This document shows positions 8,187 through 14,871 of a stretch of 20,194 bases of DNA, piece by piece. A program made the translations under genes and the position numbers. The DNA comes from UBA1227 sp045599345. GTDB taxonomy: Bacteria; Bacillota; Clostridia; Oscillospirales; Acutalibacteraceae. Where the stretch lies: assembly GCA_045599345.1 (NCBI GenBank), contig JAZRVV010000022.1, forward strand, positions 1 through 20,194, read 5' to 3'. The notes under the pieces were generated by a model. That model searched no databases. It saw only the letters and a program-made list of their open reading frames with translations, and was not told where the DNA came from. Each line of letters begins with the position of its first letter. Position 1 is the stretch's first letter.

Positions 8187-9104
8187 ATGCCAATTAAAAT
8201 TCCAACTGATTTACCTGCAAAAAAAGTCCTAAACTCTGAGAACATTTTTGTCATGACAGAGACAAGAGCGGGCAAGCAGGACATCCGTCCTCTTAAAATC
8301 TTGCTCCTTAATCTCATGCCAAAAAAGATTGAGACAGAGACTCAACTTTGCAGACTTCTTGGTAATACACCACTTCAGGTTGAACTTGAGCTTATCATGA
8401 TGTCCTCACACGAGAGCAAGAATACAAGTGAGGAGCACATGCTCAGTTTCTATAAAACATTTGCTGATGTCAAAGACCAGAACTTCGACGGACTCATTAT
8501 TACTGGTGCTCCTGTTGAGCATATGAAGTTTGAGGACGTTGATTACTGGGATGAACTCTGCGAAGTAATGGAGTGGAGCAAGACTCACGTATGGTCAACT
8601 TTCCATATCTGTTGGGGTGCACAGGCAGGCCTTTATTATCACTATGGTGTTAAAAAGCAAGACCTTCCAGAGAAACTCTTTGGTATCTATCCACACAAGG
8701 TGGACAAGAAGGGGTCAATGCTCTTTAGAGGTTTTGATGACATATTTATGGTTCCACAGTCACGTCACACAACTGTGCTCCGTGAGGACATAGAGGCAGT
8801 ACCAGAACTTAAAATCTTGGCGTCTTCAAAAGAGGCTGGTGTCTATGCAATGGCAACCAAGCTTGGCCGACAGATATTTATCACTGGTCATTCGGAGTAT
8901 GACGCTGACACGCTCTATAACGAGTATATGCGTGACCTGGATGCTGGCAAGCCAATCCATATGCCAGTAAACTATTTCCCTAATGACAAGATTACAGCAA
9001 AGCCTCCAGTAACCTGGCGCTCATCTGCAAATCTTCTCTATTCCAACTGGCTCAACTATTTCGTATATCAGAACACACCATACGATTTATCAGAAATTAA
9101 ATAA
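8187..9104 (+). CDS. metA: Homoserine O-acetyltransferase (MetA family)
   Basis: The first committed step of methionine synthesis, acylation of homoserine. The 305-aa protein begins with MPIKIP and includes LNLMPKKIETE, the catalytic Cys142 in FHICWGAQAG, and the catalytic His234 and Glu236 in ITGHSEYD (equivalent to His235/Glu237 of E. coli). Residue 111 is Glu (GAPVE). In the MetA family, Glu111 is reported to select acetyl-CoA and Gly111 succinyl-CoA, so this is predicted to be an acetyltransferase despite the common 'succinyltransferase' label. ATG 8187 is chosen because it gives the conserved MPI start and lies 4 nt after the transporter stop; an in-frame ATG at 8142 lies inside the transporter gene. 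It is the last gene of the operon. Confidence 0.95.
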   Translation: MPIKIPTDLPAKKVLNSENIFVMTETRAGKQDIRPLKILLLNLMPKKIETETQLCRLLGNTPLQVELELIMMSSHESKNTSEEHMLSFYKTFADVKDQNFDGLIITGAPVEHMKFEDVDYWDELCEVMEWSKTHVWSTFHICWGAQAGLYYHYGVKKQDLPEKLFGIYPHKVDKKGSMLFRGFDDIFMVPQSRHTTVLREDIEAVPELKILASSKEAGVYAMATKLGRQIFITGHSEYDADTLYNEYMRDLDAGKPIHMPVNYFPNDKITAKPPVTWRSSANLLYSNWLNYFVYQNTPYDLSEIK

Positions 9105-9110
9105 AAGAAA

Positions 9111-9140
9111 AATCCCGAGCAGCATCAACTGCTCGGGATT
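9111..9140. terminator. Bidirectional terminator between metA and a convergent membrane-protein gene
   Basis: A perfect 12-bp stem, AATCCCGAGCAG (9111-9122) with CTGCTCGGGATT (9129-9140), has a 6-nt loop. On the minus strand it is followed by TTTCTTTTAT, a good T-tract. On the plus strand it is followed by CTTGTTATTC, a weaker one. It lies 6 nt after the metA stop and 4 nt from the stop of the convergent gene, so it probably serves both. Confidence 0.9.
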
Positions 9141-9144
9141 CTTG

Positions 9145-9825
9145 TTATTCTGCTTTTAACTGTTTTAGGTCTTTGTCACCAAAGAGGATCATGAAGAGTA
9201 TCATGAGTACCTCGCCGAACATGCTGGTGAAGAACATCAGCTCTCCAGCTGATGCGCCAGCAGCAGAGATGGCGAACATAAAGAAACCAGAAAGGAAGAG
9301 GAAAGGATTTTTCTTCTTCTTGAGTGCGATGAGTCCGCATACCATAAGTGGGATGTCGGAACCGATTGAAAGTGCGAGTGAACCAATTGTAGCCCACTTT
9401 GGTGTGAGTTCTCCTGCTTTGTAGCGGAAAACGTTTGCAACTGTCTCGCCGTCAAGGACTGTGCAGAAGCTCTCTGCAAGGCCGAAAGCGATAAAGAATG
9501 CTGTGATACCCCAAACGATCTTCTTGGTCTTGTCCTTTGCGCCGAGTGCCTCTGCGCAGATAGGGAAGAGAAGTGGGATAAATACACCGTGGAATACGAA
9601 TCTAAGCTGTGAGAGGCCCTTGAATACTGAGCCACCCTTGATGAATGCACCAAGTGAGATAAAGAGTGCATCATAGAAAAGTCCAAAAGTGATAATTGCG
9701 CTAAGAAGGAAAATCTTGTATTTGCTGTCCTTGAATTTCTTAAGGAGTATTACCATAAATCCAAGGTGAACTGCTGTGATTGCCCAAAGCAGTGTTGAGA
9801 GATTGTTTAGCAAAAAGTTTTTCAT
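9145..9825 (-). CDS. Seven-TM membrane protein of unknown function
   Basis: I do not recognise this 226-aa protein. It has about seven hydrophobic helices (roughly residues 8-28, 37-60, 75-93, 103-120, 147-168, 173-192 and 195-215). They are joined by short, often Lys-rich loops such as LKKFKDSKYK and KKKKNP, which suggests cytoplasmic faces at those points. The C terminus is short and charged (GDKDLKQLKAE). No catalytic or binding motif stands out. ATG 9825 has GGAGG at 9834-9838 on its strand, 8 nt upstream. It has its own extended -10 promoter and ends at the shared hairpin with metA, so it is a single-gene unit. Codon use matches its neighbours. Confidence 0.8.
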   Translation of the reverse strand: MKNFLLNNLSTLLWAITAVHLGFMVILLKKFKDSKYKIFLLSAIITFGLFYDALFISLGAFIKGGSVFKGLSQLRFVFHGVFIPLLFPICAEALGAKDKTKKIVWGITAFFIAFGLAESFCTVLDGETVANVFRYKAGELTPKWATIGSLALSIGSDIPLMVCGLIALKKKKNPFLFLSGFFMFAISAAGASAGELMFFTSMFGEVLMILFMILFGDKDLKQLKAE

Positions 9826-9864
9826 TCCTCTTGCCTCCTATATTTGTTTTTTTAGAACAATTAA

Positions 9865-9893
9865 AGCATATCATATAAGACATTTTATTTCAA
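9865..9893 (-). promoter_or_regulatory. Sigma-A promoter with extended -10 for the 7-TM gene
   Basis: On the minus strand, TTGAAA (9888-9893) and TATGCT (9865-9870) are separated by 17 bp, with TGA directly before the -10. It lies between the lysS terminator and the membrane-protein gene. Confidence 0.7.
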
Positions 9894-9901
9894 GGAATAT
9901 A

Positions 9902-9928
9902 AAAGCCCTGGCTTACCGCCAGGGCTTT
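9902..9928 (-). terminator. Rho-independent terminator after lysS
   Basis: A perfect 11-bp stem joins AAAGCCCTGGC (9902-9912) and GCCAGGGCTTT (9918-9928) around a 5-nt loop. On the minus strand it is followed by TATATT. It lies 10 nt past the lysS stop and ends the long minus-strand operon. Confidence 0.88.
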
Positions 9929-9938
9929 GCTTGTTGAT

Positions 9939-11567
9939 TTATTCAACTGGTTTCATTGTCGGGAAGAGGATAACATCACGGATTGATTCGTTACCAGTAA
10001 GGAGCATGACGAGGCGGTCGATGCCGATACCGCAGCCACCTGTTGGTGGCATGCCGTATTCAAGGGCACGGACGAAGTCATCGTCAAGCATGTTAGCCTC
10101 ATCGTCGCCGCACTCGCGGAGCATGAGCTGATGCTTGAAGCGCTCCATCTGATCGAGCGGGTCGTTGAGCTCTGAGTAAGCATTGCCGTACTCGGTACCA
10201 AGGATAAAGAGCTCGAAACGCTCGGTGAGATATGGCTTGGATGGCTTACGCTTTGTAAGAGGTGAAACCTCTACAGGGTAATCCATGATGAATGTAGGCT
10301 GTTCGAGGTTGGCCTCAACAAACTCGTCATAGAATGAAACGAGGATGTCGCCCCAAGTCTCTTTGCCCTTTTCGATTTCGATGTGCTTTTCCTTGGCAAG
10401 GGCGATAGCCTTGTCATTGTCGCAAGCGAATTCTTCGAAATCGATGCCAGTGTATTTCTTAACTGACTCTGCCATTGTCATTCTTGCAAATGGCTTTTCA
10501 AGGTCGATGTCTACGCCCTTGAATGTTACTTTGTAAGTGCCATTTGCTGCCATGGCAGCGTTGCGGATGATAGCCTCTGTGCGGTCCATCATTCCGTTGT
10601 AGTCTGTGTATGCCTCATAAAACTCGATTGATGTGAACTCTGGATTGTGCTTGGTGTCCATACCTTCGTTGCGGAAGATACGGCCGATTTCATAGACACG
10701 TTCCATGCCGCCAACGATGAGTCTCTTGAGTGGGAGCTCTGTGGCAATACGCATGTACATATCAAGGTCGAGTGAGTTGTGATGTGTGATGAATGGGCGA
10801 GCTGATGCACCGCCTGCGATTGTGTTGAGCACAGGTGTCTCAACTTCGATGTATCCAACATCATCAAGAGTCTTACGTACAGAAGAAATGATTCTTGAAC
10901 GCTTAACAAAAGTATCTTTTACTTCTGGGTTAACAATCAAATCAACATAGCGCTGACGATAGCGAGTGTCAGCATCCTTGAGTCCATGGAACTTCTCTGG
11001 AAGAGGAAGGAGTGACTTGGAGAGGAGTTTGATTGACTCAGCATGAACTGAGATTTCGCCTGTCTTGGTACGGAAGAGATATCCTTTTACTTCAAAGATA
11101 TCACCGATATCGGACTTCTTGAATGCGGCATATGGCTCCTCGCCAATAGCGTCGCGAGCAACATATACCTGAATGTTGCCAAGCTTGTCCTGAATATTGC
11201 AGAATGATGCCTTGCCCATTACGCGCTTGAAGAGCATACGGCCAGCGATGGCAACTTCAATTGGCTGTGCGTCCATAATGGCGCGACGCTCATTGTAGTC
11301 ATCGTTTATTACCTGTCTTGCTTCTGCCTCGTCAAGACCATCAGTAGATGGTGCAACACGGCCAGCAAGAAGCTTGTCCTCGTGCTCTGTATAGAGAGCC
11401 TTGGCATCAACTGTGTGATGTGTCTGCTCTGCTGTCATAACCTGGAATGGGTCATTGCCAGCTTCTTGGAGAGCAAGGAGCTTGTCGATTCGAACCTGTC
11501 TTTGCTCGTTTGTTTCCTCAGCAGTGAGTTCGCGTTCCTCAACTGCTGGATTCTGGTTATCAGCCAT
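9939..11567 (-). CDS. lysS: Lysyl-tRNA synthetase, class II
   Basis: This enzyme charges tRNA-Lys. The 542-aa product has the OB-fold anticodon-binding domain (AGRMLFKRVMGKASF onward) followed by the class II catalytic domain. Motif 1 is GYIEVETPVL, motif 2 is YEIGRIFRNEG then HNPEFTSIEFYEAY, and motif 3 is GGCGIGIDRLVML. It is about 40 residues longer than B. subtilis LysS (about 500). The extra length lies mainly in an acidic insert before the OB fold, around residues 60-100 (for example STDGLDEAEA), plus a slightly longer N terminus. The start is ATG 11567, with GGAGA at 11577-11581 on the minus strand. It is the last gene of the membrane protein-holB-ricT-greA-lysS operon, 18 nt after greA, an arrangement (greA-lysS) found in many Firmicutes. 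Confidence 0.97.
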   Translation of the reverse strand: MADNQNPAVEERELTAEETNEQRQVRIDKLLALQEAGNDPFQVMTAEQTHHTVDAKALYTEHEDKLLAGRVAPSTDGLDEAEARQVINDDYNERRAIMDAQPIEVAIAGRMLFKRVMGKASFCNIQDKLGNIQVYVARDAIGEEPYAAFKKSDIGDIFEVKGYLFRTKTGEISVHAESIKLLSKSLLPLPEKFHGLKDADTRYRQRYVDLIVNPEVKDTFVKRSRIISSVRKTLDDVGYIEVETPVLNTIAGGASARPFITHHNSLDLDMYMRIATELPLKRLIVGGMERVYEIGRIFRNEGMDTKHNPEFTSIEFYEAYTDYNGMMDRTEAIIRNAAMAANGTYKVTFKGVDIDLEKPFARMTMAESVKKYTGIDFEEFACDNDKAIALAKEKHIEIEKGKETWGDILVSFYDEFVEANLEQPTFIMDYPVEVSPLTKRKPSKPYLTERFELFILGTEYGNAYSELNDPLDQMERFKHQLMLRECGDDEANMLDDDFVRALEYGMPPTGGCGIGIDRLVMLLTGNESIRDVILFPTMKPVE

Positions 11568-11585
11568 TTTATCTTATCTCCTAAA

Positions 11586-12062
11586 TTACATCTTTTCGAT
11601 ATTTACAACTTTGTACTTGAGCATACCAGCTGGAGTTTCAACTGTAATTGTAGCGCCCTTTTTCTTGCCAAGGAGTGCTTTACCAACAGGAGACTCATCA
11701 GAGATACGACCCTTCATTGGGTTTGCCTGCTGAGGACCTACGATTTGGTATGTCTCTTCTTCTTTTGTTTCCATATCTTTGATAGTAACCTTAGAAGCGC
11801 GGTTTACTGTATCAGCTGAGAATTCATCCTCGTCGATGAGCTTGTAGTTTTGGAGGATAGCTTCGAGTTCGTTGATACGTGACTCGAGTTTGCCCTGCTC
11901 TGACTTTGCTTCATCATACTCTGAGTTCTCTGACAAGTCGCCGAATGAAAGGGCAACTTTAATCTTTTCTGCTATGTCTTTACGACCAACAGTTTTGAGT
12001 TGTTCGAGTTCGTCTTGTAATTCCTTAAGACCGTCACTAGTAAGTAAAATTTCGTCTGCCAT
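11586..12062 (-). CDS. greA: Transcription elongation factor GreA
   Basis: GreA rescues backtracked RNA polymerase by stimulating transcript cleavage in the secondary channel. The 158-aa protein has the expected N-terminal antiparallel coiled coil (about residues 10-78). Its tip, GDLSENSEYDEAK, carries the acidic pair Asp42 and Glu45 that coordinates the catalytic Mg2+. The C-terminal FKBP-like globular domain includes YQIVGPQQANP, SDESPVGKALLGK and a C-terminal YKVVNIEKM. Length and motifs are normal. The start is ATG 12062, preceded by an AGGAAGG site that runs up to the ricT stop. The gap to ricT is 17 nt. Confidence 0.97.
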   Translation of the reverse strand: MADEILLTSDGLKELQDELEQLKTVGRKDIAEKIKVALSFGDLSENSEYDEAKSEQGKLESRINELEAILQNYKLIDEDEFSADTVNRASKVTIKDMETKEEETYQIVGPQQANPMKGRISDESPVGKALLGKKKGATITVETPAGMLKYKVVNIEKM

Positions 12063-12079
12063 TTTGTTTTCTTCCTTCC

Positions 12080-12946
12080 TTATTCTTCAATAGCCTTGAG
12101 AGCTTCACGCTCTTCTTTTGATACTGTGGTTTTGACATCACGGAGTATCTTGACTTGTTTTGTATTGTATGTTGTCGGTGCAGCGTCTGGGTTGCGATCA
12201 AGTCGAACTTTGACTACACCAGAGATGAGGTTCGACTCGGTAACGATGCCTCTGCCGTCCTTGGTCTCAACTAAGGCGCCAGCCTTAGGAGTAATTTTGG
12301 CAAGGTGCTCGTATGCTTCCTGCTCATACTTGAGGCAACACATGAGTCGACCGCATGCGCCAGATATCTTGGTAGGGTTGAGGGAGAGGCCCTGCTCCTT
12401 AGCCATTTTGATAGATACCGGCTGGAACTCGCCCATATAGGCGTTGCAGCAGAATGGCCTGCCGCAGATGCCGATGCCGCCGAGCATTTTGGCCTCGTCT
12501 CGAACGCCAATCTGGCGCAACTCGATACGGGTTTTAAAGACAGCAGCAAGGTCTTTTACGAGTTCTCTAAAGTCCACTCTGCCATCAGCTGTGAAGTAGA
12601 AGAGAATCTTGCTGCCGTCGAATGTGTACTCAACGTCAGTGAGTTTCATCTCGAGACCATGCTTTGCAATCTTTTCTTCACAGATAGTGAATGCGGACTT
12701 TTCTTTCTGTCTATTTTCGGCAACCTTTTTGATGTCATCGTCGGTTGCAAGACGAACGATTGGTTTAAGTGGTGCGACAATCTTGTCTTCTTCGACCATC
12801 TCGTTGCCTGTTGCAACTTGGCCACATTCGACGCCACGCGCGGTCTCTACGATTACGTATTGACCAGGTGTGAGTGTCTCACCCTTTGGGTCAAAGCAAT
12901 ATATCTTGCCGACCTCTTTGAATCTTATGCCAACTACTTCAGTCAT
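12080..12946 (-). CDS. ricT: RicT/YaaT (PSP1-domain) regulatory protein
   Basis: A 288-aa PSP1-family protein. In B. subtilis, YaaT (RicT) joins RicA and RicF in an iron-sulfur-bearing complex that affects RNase Y-dependent mRNA processing, sporulation and competence. The two conserved cysteine clusters are present: GICGRPFCC (Cys161, 166, 167) and ACGRLMCC (Cys198, 203, 204). ATG 12946 is chosen over an in-frame TTG at 12958 because GGAGG is placed just before it and the protein then begins MTEVVGIRF, typical of the family. The start overlaps the end of holB by 8 nt (ATGACTGA), and the ribosome binding site lies inside holB codons, so translation is probably coupled. The holB-yaaT order is conserved in Firmicutes. 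Confidence 0.93.
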   Translation of the reverse strand: MTEVVGIRFKEVGKIYCFDPKGETLTPGQYVIVETARGVECGQVATGNEMVEEDKIVAPLKPIVRLATDDDIKKVAENRQKEKSAFTICEEKIAKHGLEMKLTDVEYTFDGSKILFYFTADGRVDFRELVKDLAAVFKTRIELRQIGVRDEAKMLGGIGICGRPFCCNAYMGEFQPVSIKMAKEQGLSLNPTKISGACGRLMCCLKYEQEAYEHLAKITPKAGALVETKDGRGIVTESNLISGVVKVRLDRNPDAAPTTYNTKQVKILRDVKTTVSKEEREALKAIEE

Positions 12947-13757
12947 TTTGACCTCCAATTAGTTTTGATACAAGCCTTGTTAGTGTAAGGTTTTTGTTTG
13001 CGTAAATGTTGATAGCTTTGCCAATCTCGGATATACCTTCTTGGACTTTGATGATTCGCTCGGTTGAAAGGGCGCGAGCGAGGCCTTGTGACGTATCAGG
13101 TGCCCCGCCAATGAGCTCATTGCCGCCGGCACTGATAATCAGCGCATCGCGAACGATGGCTGACAGGCAATCGAGCGTTGGAGCAAGCTTGTCAAAGTTT
13201 TTATCATTGAAAGCGGAAACTGTGTCGAGCAACTTGAAGCGATCGCCGGATGCTATGTTGCTTGCCATAGACTTGGCAAGCTCTAGGTATTCGGTGTATG
13301 CTTCGCTGTTCTCGGTTTCCGCGTCTTCGCCTAGTGAGAAGAGTGCGACACGTGAGAGCACTGTGCCAAGGAGGACAGAGTGGGTGTCGCAGAGAAGGAT
13401 AAAGGTCGCATACTGTGGAGGCTCTTCGAGTATTTTGAGAAGAGCGTTTTGAGCGGCGTCGAGCATAAGCTCCGCCTTTGCAATTATGTAGACCTTTCTC
13501 TCGCTCTCGTTTGGAATGATATACGCGTCATCGCGCATTTTGCGGATGAGCTCAATCGAGAGCGTTTTTTTCTTTTCCTCTGGCAAAACGGTAATGACAT
13601 CCGGATGGATGTCGTTCATTACCTTGTCCGTTTCGCCAAGGAGACCGGCCGCAAGCTCGCGCGCACACGTAAGGCGTGACTCATAAGTCCCGCCGTCAAT
13701 GACAAGCGCGTGCGGGCATCGCCCCGCGTCCAGGAGTGTCTTGAGTCTAGTTATCAT
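12939..13757 (-). CDS. holB: DNA polymerase III delta-prime subunit (clamp loader)
   Basis: A subunit of the sliding-clamp loader. The 272-aa protein starts with MITRLKTLLDAGRCPHALVI and carries HPDV, a YIIxKAELM-type segment, the family signature NALLKILEEPP and a sensor-like LSRVALFSL. Two usual features are missing. The P-loop region reads DGGTYESRLT, with no GxxGxGK lysine, and the zinc-binding cysteines normally found before HPD are absent (ETDKVMNDIHPD). Delta-prime need not hydrolyse ATP, so loss of the P-loop is tolerable. The start overlaps the upstream stop by 1 nt (TAATG), and the end overlaps ricT by 8 nt. The first part of the gene (about 13600-13750) is GC-rich. Operon context with ricT supports the call. 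Confidence 0.88.
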   Translation of the reverse strand: MITRLKTLLDAGRCPHALVIDGGTYESRLTCARELAAGLLGETDKVMNDIHPDVITVLPEEKKKTLSIELIRKMRDDAYIIPNESERKVYIIAKAELMLDAAQNALLKILEEPPQYATFILLCDTHSVLLGTVLSRVALFSLGEDAETENSEAYTEYLELAKSMASNIASGDRFKLLDTVSAFNDKNFDKLAPTLDCLSAIVRDALIISAGGNELIGGAPDTSQGLARALSTERIIKVQEGISEIGKAINIYANKNLTLTRLVSKLIGGQND

Positions 13758-14653
13758 TAGTCTTCACCAATTTCGTTTGTCAAAGGTGTAATGGTAAATA
13801 GGAACGAAGTGCTAAAGAAGGCAAGTCCTAAATCTGCAAAGTTCATTGGATACTTCTCTGGGATCAGGTTGCCCTTGCCTGTGATTAAAAGGATGAGAGG
13901 TGCAAAGGCGCAGATGAAACTTACGAGAGATACAAGTACGCCTGTGAACCATATAATCTCCATGCTCTTGTCCTCGTTGATGCCAGAGGCTATGCGAGCA
14001 AAGGAGAGGAAGAATACCATTGCAAAGCAATAGAGCAAAATCTCGAGGAAGAGCTGGGATACATAACGATAGTTAATAGGGTCAATAAAGTGGTATACAA
14101 GCCTTGCCATAATCCAGATAACTGGTGAGAGACCCATGAGCCTGTGTGAAGATACCTTGTCAGTGCCAGTGAATGCACCTATTGCGGCAAAGATGAAGTA
14201 TATGCCTGAGAATATGCCAAAGATAACCTCAAGTCCTATTGAAAGGACGCCACTGCTGACAAGCATGCTAGCGATGCTTGCTGGCTCTTCGCTTGATACT
14301 GTGAATGTAGATATCTTTGTAAGAAGTGTAGACGCCTCAAGTCCAGTCTGAGCAAGAATGGAAACTGCAAATAATGCAGAGAAGACACCATAGATGATAT
14401 CTTTCTTTTCGCCAAACTGTGGCCTTGTCATTGTGGCACTAAAGAATGAAAGCAAAAATGCCACAACGGCGAAAACGATGATTAAGATGTAGAGAAGTAA
14501 TACTGTGAAATCCTGCGCTGCCCAGAAACCGGTTTTAGGGTCGATGCAGTTTGTGAGTTGGAATACGCGGATTGGAACAGTTATGAAAATAAACACTGCT
14601 AAAACTATTAGCAATGGAGTTGGCGATAAGTTTTTAATCTTAAGCTTTTTCAT
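13757..14653 (-). CDS. Membrane protein of unknown function, first gene of the holB operon
   Basis: I do not recognise this 298-aa protein. It starts with a basic MKKLKIKN segment followed by about eight hydrophobic helices (roughly residues 14-33, 50-75, 86-108, 130-160, 170-187, 200-222, 228-256 and 270-290). The loop DPKTGFWAAQD between the first two helices is the most distinctive extramembrane stretch. No enzyme or transporter motif is apparent. ATG 14653 is chosen over the longer reading that starts at 14722 because GGAGG at 14660-14664 is 6 nt upstream and the longer form would overlap the promoter. It overlaps holB by 1 nt and heads the minus-strand operon, so it is coupled to housekeeping genes. 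Confidence 0.8.
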   Translation of the reverse strand: MKKLKIKNLSPTPLLIVLAVFIFITVPIRVFQLTNCIDPKTGFWAAQDFTVLLLYILIIVFAVVAFLLSFFSATMTRPQFGEKKDIIYGVFSALFAVSILAQTGLEASTLLTKISTFTVSSEEPASIASMLVSSGVLSIGLEVIFGIFSGIYFIFAAIGAFTGTDKVSSHRLMGLSPVIWIMARLVYHFIDPINYRYVSQLFLEILLYCFAMVFFLSFARIASGINEDKSMEIIWFTGVLVSLVSFICAFAPLILLITGKGNLIPEKYPMNFADLGLAFFSTSFLFTITPLTNEIGED

Positions 14654-14687
14654 ACTAGACCTCCAAGAGGGTTTTATACAGTCTATT

Positions 14688-14717
14688 ATTATATACCATT
14701 TATAATATGAAAAGCAA
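14688..14717 (-). promoter_or_regulatory. Sigma-A promoter of the membrane protein-holB-ricT-greA-lysS operon
   Basis: On the minus strand, TTGCTT (14712-14717) and a perfect TATAAT (14688-14693) are separated by 18 bp. The predicted leader is short, about 25-30 nt. It is divergent from the nrdD promoter, about 60 bp away. Confidence 0.65.
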
Positions 14718-14779
14718 CACAAACGTCGCCATTAAAAAAGTGCCCAAAAAAATACTTTATTTTTATACAATTGGCCTTG

Positions 14780-14808
14780 TTGACATAGCACTAAATATGC
14801 CATATAAT
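14780..14808 (+). promoter_or_regulatory. Consensus sigma-A promoter of the nrdD operon
   Basis: TTGACA (14780-14785) and TATAAT (14803-14808) are both perfect and separated by exactly 17 bp. Such a strong core promoter usually needs repression, and a palindrome lies just downstream of the expected start site. Confidence 0.92.
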
Positions 14809-14827
14809 GGTTAATACTGACACGACA

Positions 14828-14845
14828 AACACAACATATTGTGTT
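14828..14845 (+). promoter_or_regulatory. NrdR-box-like palindrome
   Basis: AACACAA (14828-14834) and TTGTGTT (14839-14845) form a perfect inverted repeat around CATA. The inner 16-mer ACACAACATATTGTGT resembles the NrdR box, the operator of the ATP-cone repressor that controls ribonucleotide reductase genes. It lies about 15-30 bp after the predicted transcription start. A degenerate second match, GCACTAAATATGCCAT (14788-14803), sits in the promoter spacer about 41 bp away, near four helical turns. Confidence 0.65.
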
Positions 14846-14871
14846 TTTTACATTTTTTTGGAGGATTTGAA

